From Mesorhizobium sp. DCY119 (GTDB lineage Bacteria; Pseudomonadota; Alphaproteobacteria; Rhizobiales; Rhizobiaceae): a stretch of DNA of 64,000 nt. Made by a program: the position numbers and the translations under genes. How positions within the stretch are numbered: position 1 is the first letter of the stretch; every line of letters starts with the position of its first letter. Under the pieces are notes generated by a model that searched no databases, was not told the DNA's origin, and worked only from the letters and a program-made list of their open reading frames with translations. Location: positions 3,348,501-3,412,500 of the forward strand of contig NZ_CP031834.1 in NCBI RefSeq assembly GCF_003590645.1. The letters are read 5' to 3'. This document shows positions 36,053 to 44,760 of the stretch, in pieces.

Positions 36053-36132
36053 GGGAATTCCTGAATCGTGATTGGCAAAGCTGCCATTGTCTAGATGAAA
36101 ACGGATTGTTTTGAAACCGCCTCGACGCGCTT

Positions 36133-36939
36133 TCAGCGCCCGGCACCCGCTATTACCCCGGCAATGGCGGCGAGAAGATGGCCACTGCCCGCAACCAGCG
36201 CGCCGTGCGCGGTGACGGCACCGGCATAAGACGGCAGGTTGCCTGCCGCATCCACAAGCTTTCCACCTGCTTCGCGCAGGATCAGGTCGGCAGCGGCGAT
36301 GTCCCAATCATGCGAGTTGGGCTTGACGAAGGTGGCGTCGAGCGAGCCTTCGGCAATCAGCGCCAGGCGATAGGCAAGCGAGGGAACATGCGCGACGCGA
36401 TGCGCCCGCTGGAGCCATTCCTCGGGCATGAGGTCGAAAAACGGCTTCGGGCCGCCGATCTCGATTTCCTCGCCGACTTCACGAACGCTGATGATCGAGC
36501 CGTTCTTGCGCGCGCCCTCTCCCGGTATTGCCGAAAAGATTTCGTGCCGCGCCGGGCAATCGAGAACGCCGGCTATCGGCTGTCCCGCTTCGACAACCGC
36601 GACGCTGACGCACCATGCATCCTGCCCGTCGATGAAGCCGCGCGTGCCGTCGATGGGGTCGACGACGAAGGTGCGGCGGGCAGACAGCCGCGCATCGGTG
36701 TCGGCTGTCTCTTCCGACAGCCAGCCATAATCTGGCCGTGCCGCCGTCAGCGTCTCGCGCAGGAATTTATCGACGGCATAATCTGCCTCGCTGACGGGCG
36801 ATTGCCCGGTCTTCATCCAGACTTCCGGGCTTTTCCTGAAGTAGCGCATCGCGATGTCGCCGGCCTCGCGCGCAGCATCCAGCAGCAGCGACAGATCTTC
36901 GGCGGCGGTCGATATGCTGGCTGTCTCAGCTTCCGGCAA
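36133..36939 (-). CDS. cysQ: Inositol monophosphatase-family phosphatase, 3'(2'),5'-bisphosphate nucleotidase type
   Basis: This 268-residue Mg2+-dependent phosphatase has the family metal motifs WLSEE, DPIDGTRGFIDG and the C-terminal HDWDIAAADLILREAGG. CysQ removes phosphate from PAP/PAPS formed in sulfate assimilation and sulfotransfer. The start is a TTG at 36939, seven bases after AAGGA, and overlaps the end of pmbA by 14 bases; the next Met is 30 residues in. A myo-inositol monophosphatase activity is the alternative. Confidence 0.9.
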   Translation of the reverse strand: MPEAETASISTAAEDLSLLLDAAREAGDIAMRYFRKSPEVWMKTGQSPVSEADYAVDKFLRETLTAARPDYGWLSEETADTDARLSARRTFVVDPIDGTRGFIDGQDAWCVSVAVVEAGQPIAGVLDCPARHEIFSAIPGEGARKNGSIISVREVGEEIEIGGPKPFFDLMPEEWLQRAHRVAHVPSLAYRLALIAEGSLDATFVKPNSHDWDIAAADLILREAGGKLVDAAGNLPSYAGAVTAHGALVAGSGHLLAAIAGVIAGAGR

Positions 36940-38281
36940 GCGTCATTCCTTCGATGAGTAGCGTTGGTGCGGCCGTGCCGAAATTGCGGTCGATATCGCT
37001 CGCGGGGACCATGTTGAGGAACATGTCCCTGAGGTTCGAGGCGATGGTGACTTCCGAAACGGGATAGGCAAGCTCGCCGTTCTCGATCCAGAAGCCGGAG
37101 GCGCCGCGGCTGTATTCGCCGGTGATCATGTTGACGCCCTGGCCGAACACTTCCGTGACATAGAAGCCGCTCTTCAGCGACTTGATGAGGTCTTCGGGCG
37201 AGCGGTCGCCCGGCTCGATGGACAGGTTGGTCGAGGTCGGCGAGACGGAAGAGCCGCTGCGCGCGCCGCGACCGTTGGTCTGGAGGCCGAGTTCCTTGGC
37301 GGCAGAGGTCGAGAGGAACCAGTGGTTCAGGATGCCCTTGTCGACCATCACCAGCTTCTCGCCTTCGATACCTTCGCCGTCGAAGGGCCGCGAGGCCGGG
37401 CCGCGCCGGCGCAGCGGTTCGTCGATGACGGTGATGATCCCGTTTGCCACCTGCTTGCCCATCATGTCGCGCAGGAAGCTCGTCTTGCGCGCCACCGAGG
37501 CGCCGTTGATGGCTCCGGCAAGATGGCTGGCAATGCCGCGCGAGACGCGCGGGTCGAACACCACGTCGACCGGGCCGGTCTTGGCCTTGCGGGCATTGAG
37601 CCGACGCACCGCCCTTTCACCAGCTGAGCGTCCGATCGCGTCGGGCGCATCCAGATCGGCAAAATGCTGGCGCGAGGAGAAATCATAGTCGCGCTCCATG
37701 CCGGTGCCCTCGCCGGCAATGACGCTGGCCGAGCGCGAAAAGCGCGTGCCGACATAGTGGCCGAGAAAGCCGTGCGAGGTGGCAAGCACCATGCCGCCGA
37801 GACCAGCACTCGCGCCGCTGCCGCCGGAATTGGTGACACCGGGAACCGCGAGAGCCGCTTCCTCGGCTGCCAGAGCATCAGCCTTCAGCCGCTCGGCTGA
37901 AACGACCGTGTCGTCGTAGAGATCGAGGTCGCTAACAGTCTTGGCGAGCAGCGCAGGATCGGCCAGCCCCTGATAAGGATCCTCCGGCGAAACCTTCGCC
38001 ATGGCAACGGCACGCTCGGCCAGTTGATTCGGGTCGGATGCCGCCGTCGCAGATACGCTGGCGACGCGCTGGCCAACGAAGACGCGTAGCGACACATCCT
38101 CGCTTTCCGACGCCTCCGTGGCTTCAACCTTGCCGAGCCGCACGGAAACGCCGGCCGAGCGGCCACGGACGGCGACGGCATCGGCCGCATCCGCACCGGC
38201 TCGCTTTGCCGCTTCGACGAGAGCCGCGACGCGATCGGTCAGCTTTCCGGCGTCCTTGACGGCATCGAGGGTGTCATTCAT
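36926..38281 (-). CDS. pmbA: TldE/PmbA-family metallopeptidase subunit
   Basis: This 451-residue protein matches PmbA/TldE, the partner that with TldD forms a protease processing small modified peptides and degrading antitoxins such as CcdA. Family features include GRSAGVSVRLGKVE near the N-terminus, RLNARKAKTGPVDVVFDP in the middle and MDKG-like KLVMVDKGILNHWFLSTSAAKELGL followed by FYVTEVFGQGVNMITGEYSRGASGFW. TldE lacks the HExxxH zinc motif of TldD, and none is seen. No tldD gene is in the window. It heads the minus-strand lipid A operon, though the functional link is unclear. Confidence 0.93.
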   Translation of the reverse strand: MNDTLDAVKDAGKLTDRVAALVEAAKRAGADAADAVAVRGRSAGVSVRLGKVEATEASESEDVSLRVFVGQRVASVSATAASDPNQLAERAVAMAKVSPEDPYQGLADPALLAKTVSDLDLYDDTVVSAERLKADALAAEEAALAVPGVTNSGGSGASAGLGGMVLATSHGFLGHYVGTRFSRSASVIAGEGTGMERDYDFSSRQHFADLDAPDAIGRSAGERAVRRLNARKAKTGPVDVVFDPRVSRGIASHLAGAINGASVARKTSFLRDMMGKQVANGIITVIDEPLRRRGPASRPFDGEGIEGEKLVMVDKGILNHWFLSTSAAKELGLQTNGRGARSGSSVSPTSTNLSIEPGDRSPEDLIKSLKSGFYVTEVFGQGVNMITGEYSRGASGFWIENGELAYPVSEVTIASNLRDMFLNMVPASDIDRNFGTAAPTLLIEGMTLAGS

Positions 38282-38487
38282 GCGGATTTTCCCAAATCAG
38301 TTGGCTCGCAGGCTTGCTGCACCATCTATTGTTCCCATCCCGCTTGTGCAATGGGCGTGGTCCAGCAGAAAGACCCGTGCCGAACCAATTCCTTTGGAAA
38401 CGATCCGACTCTAGTCTAGGAGTCGACCACCATAGCGCCAATAGCAACCGGGCATATCGCCTCACGCAGAATAACCGGACCCCGAAC

Positions 38488-38904
38488 ATGACCCCTTTTC
38501 ACCTCGCATTCCCCGTCCGCGACCTCGAGGAAACCCGTGCTTTCTACCGTGACGTCCTCGGCTGCGCGATCGGGCGCTCGTCCGATACCTGGGTCGATTT
38601 CGATCTTTTCGGCCACCAGATGTCGGCACATCTGCGCCCGGAGACGGCCTCGGCGGCCAATGACGGACAGGTCGGCGGCAAGCTGGTGCCGATCCCGCAT
38701 TTCGGCGCGGTCCTGCTGATGAACGACTGGCAGGCGCTGGCCGACCGTCTTGAAGCCCAGGACGGCATCGACTGGCTGGAGCGGCCGATGATCCGCTTTG
38801 CCGGCGAGCCCGGCGAACAGGCGACGCTGTTCATCCGCGACCCTTCCGGCAACGCGCTTGAGTTCAAGGGCTTCCGGTCGCTCGAGCAAGTCTTCGCGCA
38901 CTGA
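38488..38904 (+). CDS. VOC-family (glyoxalase/dioxygenase fold) protein
   Basis: This 138-residue protein begins with a typical VOC opening (FHLAFPVRDLEETRAFYRDVLG) and ends with the second beta-alpha-beta module (ATLFIRDPSGNALEFKGF). Candidate metal ligands are the early His5 and the Glu in ALEFKG. VOC proteins act in glyoxal detoxification, ring cleavage or resistance; no specific reaction is indicated. The ATG at 38488 was chosen over a longer frame because it starts the domain. The ~206 bases upstream, divergent from pmbA, show no gene. The MATE gene follows 29 bases later. Confidence 0.85.
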   Translation: MTPFHLAFPVRDLEETRAFYRDVLGCAIGRSSDTWVDFDLFGHQMSAHLRPETASAANDGQVGGKLVPIPHFGAVLLMNDWQALADRLEAQDGIDWLERPMIRFAGEPGEQATLFIRDPSGNALEFKGFRSLEQVFAH

Positions 38905-38933
38905 TCGCCGATCCGAGGCCGAAAGCAGACCGC

Positions 38934-40361
38934 ATGAACGAAAAGTCGCAACCTGCCCAGACGGCCAAATTCACCACCGGCTCGACCATGCGCCATGTCA
39001 TCACGATGACGGCGACGGGATCGGTGGGCCTGATTGCGGTCTTTATCGTTGATGCGCTGAACCTCTTCTACATTTCGCTGCTCGGCGTTCAGGAACTGGC
39101 GGCAGCGATTGGCTTTGCCTCGACGCTGCTGTTCTTCACGGTTTCGATCGCCATCGGCCTGACGATCGCCTGCGGCGCGCTGGTTTCCCGTGCGCTGGGG
39201 CGCGGCAGCCGCGAGGATGCGGCCCGCATGGGCGGGGCCTCGATGGTGTTCATGGGGATTACGACGGTGCTGCTCAGCATTGCCGTCTTTCCCTTCCTGC
39301 GCGAACTCACCGCGATGCTCGGCGCGACCGGCAATACATTGGATCTTTCCACGCGCTTTTTGCAGATGGTGCTGTTTTCGACGCCGCTGCTGGCGCTCGG
39401 CATGTGCACCACTGGCATCTTGCGCGGTGTCGGAGACGCCAAGCGTGCAATGTATGTGACGCTCGCCGCCGCCATTGCTGCCGCGATCTTCGACCCGATC
39501 CTCATTTTCGGCCTTGGCCTCGGCATCGATGGTGCTGCGATCTCCACCGTGCTTTCGCGCATCGTCATGCTCGCCGTCGGCATCCATGGCGCGCACCGCG
39601 TCCATCACCTTATCAGGCTGCCCGACCGCGAAAGGCTTGCCGCCGCGTTCCGGCCCTTCTTCGCCATCGGCCTGCCTGCCGTGCTGACGCAGATCGCGAC
39701 CCCGGTCGGCAACGCCTTCGTCACCACCGAGATTGCGGCCTTCGGTGATCAGGCCGTGGCCGGATGGGCGATCATCGGGCGTATCGTGCCGGTCGCATTC
39801 GGCGTCATCTTTGCGCTTTCAGGCGCCGTCGGGCCGATCCTCGGGCAGAACTACGGCGCGCGCAGATACGACCGCCTCATGAGCACGATGCGCAACGCAC
39901 TCTTCTTCACCGTCGGCTATGTCCTGGTGATGTGGGCGCTGCTGGCGATATTCGCCCACCCGATCGCCTCGATCTTCGGTGCGAGTGGGCTGTCGCGTGA
40001 ACTGATCGAGTTCTTCTGCCTGTTCGCCGCCGGCAGCTTCCTGTTCAACGGCGCGATCTTCGTTTCGAGCGCGGCCTTCAACAATCTCGGCTACCCGACC
40101 TATTCGACAGTGTTCAACTGGGGCCGCTCGACGCTGGGCGTTATCCCCTTCGTCTGGGCCGGCGCGCATTTCTACGGCGCCCAGGGTGTCATCGCCGGCT
40201 GGGGCCTGGGCGCAGTGGTCTTCGGCGTGGTCTCGATGCTTGTCTGCTTCCGCGTCGTGCGCGGCATCGCCGGCCAGCCCGTGCCCGACGAGACCATGCC
40301 ATCGCCGCCGCCTTCGGCGCAGTCGCCGTTTTCAACCGGCAAGGCAGCAACGCTGCAGTGA
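38934..40361 (+). CDS. MATE-family multidrug efflux transporter
   Basis: This 475-residue protein has 12 hydrophobic segments in two MatE repeats. Characteristic segments are FIVDALNLFYISLLGVQELAA in helix 1, IAIGLTIACGALVSRALGRG in helix 2 and, in the second half, the membrane stretch GRIVPVAFGVIFALSGAVGPILGQNYGARR. MATE pumps export cationic compounds using Na+ or H+. It is probably cotranscribed with the upstream VOC protein, which might modify a compound before export; that is inference. The C-terminal tail is proline/serine-rich and cytoplasmic. Confidence 0.92.
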   Translation: MNEKSQPAQTAKFTTGSTMRHVITMTATGSVGLIAVFIVDALNLFYISLLGVQELAAAIGFASTLLFFTVSIAIGLTIACGALVSRALGRGSREDAARMGGASMVFMGITTVLLSIAVFPFLRELTAMLGATGNTLDLSTRFLQMVLFSTPLLALGMCTTGILRGVGDAKRAMYVTLAAAIAAAIFDPILIFGLGLGIDGAAISTVLSRIVMLAVGIHGAHRVHHLIRLPDRERLAAAFRPFFAIGLPAVLTQIATPVGNAFVTTEIAAFGDQAVAGWAIIGRIVPVAFGVIFALSGAVGPILGQNYGARRYDRLMSTMRNALFFTVGYVLVMWALLAIFAHPIASIFGASGLSRELIEFFCLFAAGSFLFNGAIFVSSAAFNNLGYPTYSTVFNWGRSTLGVIPFVWAGAHFYGAQGVIAGWGLGAVVFGVVSMLVCFRVVRGIAGQPVPDETMPSPPPSAQSPFSTGKAATLQ

Positions 40362-40363
40362 GG

Positions 40364-41209
40364 TTAAGCCGAGCGGCGGCGCTCGGCGCTGCGCAGAGCC
40401 ACTTCGACCGCGCGCTTCAGCTCGTCCTTGATGGCAGCTGTTTCGCTCATCACCGCGTCGATCTTCAGGAAATCCAGAGCACGAAACTGGGACACCGGCG
40501 GACGCAGGAAAATCTCCGGCCTGCCCTGCTTGACCTTGCTGGCGATGATCGACTGCATCATCAGCTGGGTTGCGCCGAACATCAGGTCGATGGAGTTCGG
40601 CCTCTTGCGCCCACCATCCGTCGGGGTGCCGACGACATCGATGGCAATCACGATGTCAGCATCCTTCTCGACCAGATCGAACGGCACCGGATTGTAGATG
40701 CCGCCGTCGATCAGAATCTTGCCGTCACGCCGCACCGGGCGGAACACGGCCGGAATGGCGGCGGAGGCTGCGAGCGCCGAATTCAGTTCACCCTCGTCGA
40801 ACACCGTCATCTGGTGACCGAAAAAATCGGTCGCCGTCACCCGCAACGGGATTTTCAGCTCGGCAAATGTCTCGGGAATTTGGGGCGGCAGGAACACCTG
40901 CAAAATACGCTCGATGTTGAACTGGCTGACGCGCAGGCCGCCTTCCATCATCTCCGCGAAGGTGCCCGGCCTCGCCCGCCACATGCGTGACGCCACTTCG
41001 GAGCGCTTGCCGAGCACCGAACGCGCATATTCGTGAATGTCGCGGCCGCTCATGCCGGCCGCCATGCCTGCGCCCATGATGGCGCCGATCGAGGAGCCGG
41101 CTATCGCCACCGGGCTGATGCCGAGTTCGTCCAGCGCCTCGATGACATGGATATGCGCGAGCCCGCGCGCACCGCCGCCACCAAATGCGATGGCGAAGGT
41201 CGGGCTCAT
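40364..41209 (-). CDS. Patatin-like phospholipase
   Basis: This 281-residue protein has all patatin motifs: the oxyanion hole GGGARG near the N-terminus, the nucleophile elbow GSSIG (GxSxG) and the catalytic Asp in DGGIYNPVP. Such RssA-type enzymes hydrolyse phospholipids or acyl esters. The ATG at 41209 shares its A with the stop of the upstream M16 protein (TGATG), so translation is coupled; a GTG three bases earlier is a less likely start. It ends the minus-strand unit rluB-rsmD-M16-M16-patatin. Confidence 0.92.
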   Translation of the reverse strand: MSPTFAIAFGGGGARGLAHIHVIEALDELGISPVAIAGSSIGAIMGAGMAAGMSGRDIHEYARSVLGKRSEVASRMWRARPGTFAEMMEGGLRVSQFNIERILQVFLPPQIPETFAELKIPLRVTATDFFGHQMTVFDEGELNSALAASAAIPAVFRPVRRDGKILIDGGIYNPVPFDLVEKDADIVIAIDVVGTPTDGGRKRPNSIDLMFGATQLMMQSIIASKVKQGRPEIFLRPPVSQFRALDFLKIDAVMSETAAIKDELKRAVEVALRSAERRRSA

Positions 41210-42564
41210 CACTTGCTCCCCGCCACCAGCGAAGGCCCGACGATCAGTATCGCCGGATCGACGGTCAGCAGTTTCTTCGCAGCCGCCTTGGTGTCTTCCA
41301 GCGTTACCGCATTGATCAATCCGGCGCGTCGATTCATGTAGTCGATGCCGAGATCCTGCAGTTGCAGCTCCACCAGCGTGCTGGCTATGGCGCTCGAGGA
41401 GTCGAGATTGTTGATGGCGTAGGCGCCGATCAGGTATTTCTTCGCTGCGTCCAGTTCTGCCTGCGTCGGCCCTTCATCGGCCATCTTGCGTATCACGTCG
41501 CGGATCAGCGCCAGCGCCTCGGCCGCCTTGTCGGCGCGGGTGGAGGTGCCGATCGTCAAGGCATTGGCATGCTCGTAATTCACCAGCGACGAGGAAATGC
41601 CATAGGTCAGGCCGCGCTTCTCACGCACCTCGTCGAACAGCCGCGAGGTGAACGTGCCGCCGCCGAGAATGTGGTTCATCAGCACCGCGCCGAAGAAGTC
41701 CGGCGCCGTGCGCTCGACACCCGGATAAGCGAGCTGGATCATCGTCTGCGGCAGGTCGTATTCGACGCGGACTTCCTGGCCAAGTTTCGGCTGCACATCG
41801 GCGATGGGCGTAAGCGTCGGCTTTTCCGGCAGGCTGCCGAAGAGCTTGTCGAGATCGGCCTTCAGCGTTTCGGCATCGATCGCACCGACAACGGAGACCT
41901 TGAGCTTCTCCCGGGCGAATATCGCCTTGTGAAAAGCGCGCAGATCGTCTGCGGTTATGGTTGCGAGCGACTGCTCGTTGCCTTCGTCGCGACGCGCATA
42001 TGGGTGGTCGCCGTAGAGCGCCGAAGCCCATTTCAGCCGTGCGGCGACTTCCGGGTCGCGCGCGCCGGACACGATGCCGGACACGATTTGCGCGCGGATG
42101 CGGTCGATCGGCGCCTGGTCGAACCGCGGCGCGGTGATCGCCATGCGCAAGAGGTCGAAAGCCTCTTCGCGCTGGTCGGCAAGCAGCCGCATCGAACCGT
42201 AGATGCTATCGCGCCGTGCGGTGAAACTCATCTCGGCGCCAGCATCGTCAAGCCGCGACTGGTACGTCTCGCTATCGAGATCACCGGCACCTTCGTCGAA
42301 CAGGCCGGTCATGAGGTTGGCGAGACCCTCCTTGCCTTTCGGGTCCTGTGTACCGCCGCCCTCGAAGGCGAAGCGGATTGCGATGATCGGAACCGAATAA
42401 TCCTCGACAAGCCAGGCCGTGACGCCACTGGAGGATTTCACTTCCTGGATGTTCATCGCCGCTCGCGCCGAGACCACGCAGGGCAGGACAAGGAAGAAAA
42501 GCGCCATCGCCAGCGTGACGATCGAGGAGATCGCCCGGGCGCGTATGTCGAATGTCGTTCTCAT
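41209..42564 (-). CDS. M16-family peptidase homologue lacking the zinc motif
   Basis: This ~451-residue protein has a signal peptide ([20 protein letters not shown] onward, cleaved near ARA) and two M16 domains. The HxxEH zinc site is absent: the corresponding region reads [16 protein letters not shown]. The second domain keeps the substrate-binding [18 protein letters not shown]. It is therefore probably the non-catalytic partner of the neighbouring active M16 protein, as in the alpha/beta subunits of mitochondrial processing peptidase. ATG at 42564 follows GGATGG; ATG at 42573 and a TTG at 42582 are alternatives. Confidence 0.9.
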   Translation of the reverse strand: MRTTFDIRARAISSIVTLAMALFFLVLPCVVSARAAMNIQEVKSSSGVTAWLVEDYSVPIIAIRFAFEGGGTQDPKGKEGLANLMTGLFDEGAGDLDSETYQSRLDDAGAEMSFTARRDSIYGSMRLLADQREEAFDLLRMAITAPRFDQAPIDRIRAQIVSGIVSGARDPEVAARLKWASALYGDHPYARRDEGNEQSLATITADDLRAFHKAIFAREKLKVSVVGAIDAETLKADLDKLFGSLPEKPTLTPIADVQPKLGQEVRVEYDLPQTMIQLAYPGVERTAPDFFGAVLMNHILGGGTFTSRLFDEVREKRGLTYGISSSLVNYEHANALTIGTSTRADKAAEALALIRDVIRKMADEGPTQAELDAAKKYLIGAYAINNLDSSSAIASTLVELQLQDLGIDYMNRRAGLINAVTLEDTKAAAKKLLTVDPAILIVGPSLVAGSK

Positions 42565-42578
42565 GGTAACCATCCGGA

Positions 42579-44078
42579 TCAATTCGCAGGCGGTGTCTTG
42601 GCGGGGGCGGCCTCGGCAGGACCGGGCTTGCCCGTCTCGCCGTCGGTTGCGCCCACATCGGCCGGCGGAACCTGCGTTTCGTCCGGCTTGGCCGCGGCTG
42701 AAACCGGCAGCAGGTAGCCCGTCACCGAAATCTCAGGCTTGAGATATTTGGCGGCCACCGCGCGCACCTGGTCAGCTGTAACGGCCCGGATCTTGTCCGG
42801 CCACTGCTGTATTTCCTGGACTGTCCCGCCGGTGGTCAGCGTGCTGCCATACATATTGGCCATGCTGGACTGGTTGTCGCGCGCAAAGATCATGCTGCGG
42901 ACATAGCGGTTCTTGGCCTTCTCCAGCTCTGCGTCTGTGACGCCCTTGGTAGCGACGCTGACGATCTCGGCATCGACCGCTGCCTCCAGCTTCTCCAGCC
43001 CGGTCTCGCCGAGCGGCGAGCCGTAGACGGTGAAACTGGTGTCATCCAATGCCGTGCCGTCGAAATAGGCGCCGGCGCCCGAGGCAATGCGAGCCTTGAC
43101 GACAAGCGCCTGATAAAGCCGGCTCTGGGTGCCGCCACCGAGAATTTCCGACAGCAGGTCGAGTGCTTCGGCCTCACCCGGCTGGGCGCGATTATAGGAC
43201 GGCACGACCCATCCCTTGGAGAAGCTCGGCACGCTGACGCGCGCGTCCGTCAGTGTCACGGTGCGCTTGGTGTTCTGCTCCGGCTCGGTCGGGCGGATGC
43301 GCGGCGGCAGGTCCGGGCCGCGCGCCACTCGGCCATAGGTCTTTTCGGCCATCGCCCGCACGGTTGCGGCATCGACGTCGCCGGCCACGACCAGCACGGC
43401 ATTGTTCGGCGCATAGTAGCGGTTGTAGAAATCGACAGCGTCGGGGCGGTTCAGCTTTTCCATCTCATGCATCCAGCCGATTACCGGAATGCGATAGGGA
43501 TGGTTCTGGAACAGCGTTGCCTGAACCTCTTCGCTCAGCAGCGCGTCCGGGCTGCCCTCGATCCGCGAACGACGCTCCTCGAGGATGACGTCGCGCTCAG
43601 GCCCGATCACGGCATCGGTGAGAATCAGGTTGCGCATGCGGTCTGACTCGAAACTCATCATGGTTTCGAGCGCGTCGGGCGTCACGGTCTGGAAGAAAGC
43701 CGTGTAATCATATGATGTGAAAGCGTTTTCGCTGCCACCGATCTCGGCGATCCTGGTACCGAACTCGCCAGCCCGGTGGTTCGTCGTGCCCTTGAACATC
43801 AGATGCTCGAAGAAGTGGGCAATGCCGGATTTGCCTGGCGGTTCGTCGGCGCTGCCGATCTTGTACCAGACCATATGCGTAACGATCGGTGCACGATGGT
43901 CGGGTATGACCACCACTTCCATGCCGTTGCCGAGGAAGAAATCGGAAACCTCCTGGTCGCCCTGGGCGGCTTGCGCTGGGGCCATCAAGGCAGGCGCGGC
44001 GGTTACCGTCAGCAACATCAGGGACGCCGCAACGAAGCGTCCTCCCCGCCGTATTGCCCACCCGGCTTCAAAAATCAT
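42579..44078 (-). CDS. M16-family zinc metallopeptidase (active subunit)
   Basis: This ~499-residue protein has a signal peptide (about residues 1-35, ending APAQA) and the inverted zinc motif HFFEH in [14 protein letters not shown], with the downstream third ligand expected in the conserved [14 protein letters not shown] segment. Two M16 domains follow, then a proline/alanine-rich C-terminal tail. The chosen ATG at 44078 follows GAGGAGCC; the longer frame adds a cysteine-rich stretch without domain support. It should act in the periplasm as a heterodimer with the next gene. Substrate unknown; members degrade peptides or process secreted proteins. Confidence 0.92.
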   Translation of the reverse strand: MIFEAGWAIRRGGRFVAASLMLLTVTAAPALMAPAQAAQGDQEVSDFFLGNGMEVVVIPDHRAPIVTHMVWYKIGSADEPPGKSGIAHFFEHLMFKGTTNHRAGEFGTRIAEIGGSENAFTSYDYTAFFQTVTPDALETMMSFESDRMRNLILTDAVIGPERDVILEERRSRIEGSPDALLSEEVQATLFQNHPYRIPVIGWMHEMEKLNRPDAVDFYNRYYAPNNAVLVVAGDVDAATVRAMAEKTYGRVARGPDLPPRIRPTEPEQNTKRTVTLTDARVSVPSFSKGWVVPSYNRAQPGEAEALDLLSEILGGGTQSRLYQALVVKARIASGAGAYFDGTALDDTSFTVYGSPLGETGLEKLEAAVDAEIVSVATKGVTDAELEKAKNRYVRSMIFARDNQSSMANMYGSTLTTGGTVQEIQQWPDKIRAVTADQVRAVAAKYLKPEISVTGYLLPVSAAAKPDETQVPPADVGATDGETGKPGPAEAAPAKTPPAN

Positions 44079-44205
44079 CAACGGCTCCTCGGCATCACTG
44101 CAATTGTCATGAGCGGTATGGCAGCCACATGACGGCTGGAAAAATGAATTCTCCGTCATGTGTCCCCGAAAAAGAGGCCGAAGCTAGACGAAGTGCCTGA
44201 AAAGA

Positions 44206-44760
44206 TCAGGAAAGTTCGATCAGGCGTATGATGGTTTCGCCATAACTGCGCTCGTCAATGACCGAAAAGCCTGTTCCCGGATCGAAAGCGGCGGCGGCCG
44301 ATTCCTCGACCACGCACAGCGCATCGGGCGTGAGCCAGCCCCCGTCGCGGGCGGATTTAAGTGCTGCCTCGCCCAGACCCTTGCCATAGGGCGGGTCGGC
44401 GAAAACGAGACCGAAAGGCTGCACGGTGCCGGCCGGGCCAAGGCCGGTCGCATCGCGCCGGAAAATCTTGGTGCGGCCATTCAAACTGAAGGTTTCGACA
44501 TTGGTGCGGATCAAGCCGCGCCCTTCAGCCGACTCCTCGATGAACATGCAGAACGACGCCCCACGCGACAGCGCTTCAAGCCCAAGCGCGCCGGTGCCGG
44601 CGAAGAGGTCGAGCACGCGCGCGCCCTCCAGCCGGTCGGAAAACCGGTGTGCAAGCACATTGAACAGCGCTTCGCGGGTGCGGTCCGTGGTCGGACGTAT
44701 GGCGTTGGTGCGCGGCGTGGCCAGCGGCCGGCCGCGAAGCTCGCCGCCGACTATGCGCAT
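44206..44760 (-). CDS. rsmD: 16S rRNA (guanine966-N2)-methyltransferase
   Basis: RsmD methylates N2 of G966 in 16S rRNA. The 184-residue protein has the N-terminal RIVGGELRGRPL segment, the SAM-binding motif DLFAGTGALGLEALSRGA and the N-methyltransferase motif ADPPYGKG. Its ATG shares one base with the stop of the upstream pseudouridine synthase gene (TGATG), so two RNA-modification genes are translationally coupled. The length matches the family. Confidence 0.96.
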   Translation of the reverse strand: MRIVGGELRGRPLATPRTNAIRPTTDRTREALFNVLAHRFSDRLEGARVLDLFAGTGALGLEALSRGASFCMFIEESAEGRGLIRTNVETFSLNGRTKIFRRDATGLGPAGTVQPFGLVFADPPYGKGLGEAALKSARDGGWLTPDALCVVEESAAAAFDPGTGFSVIDERSYGETIIRLIELS

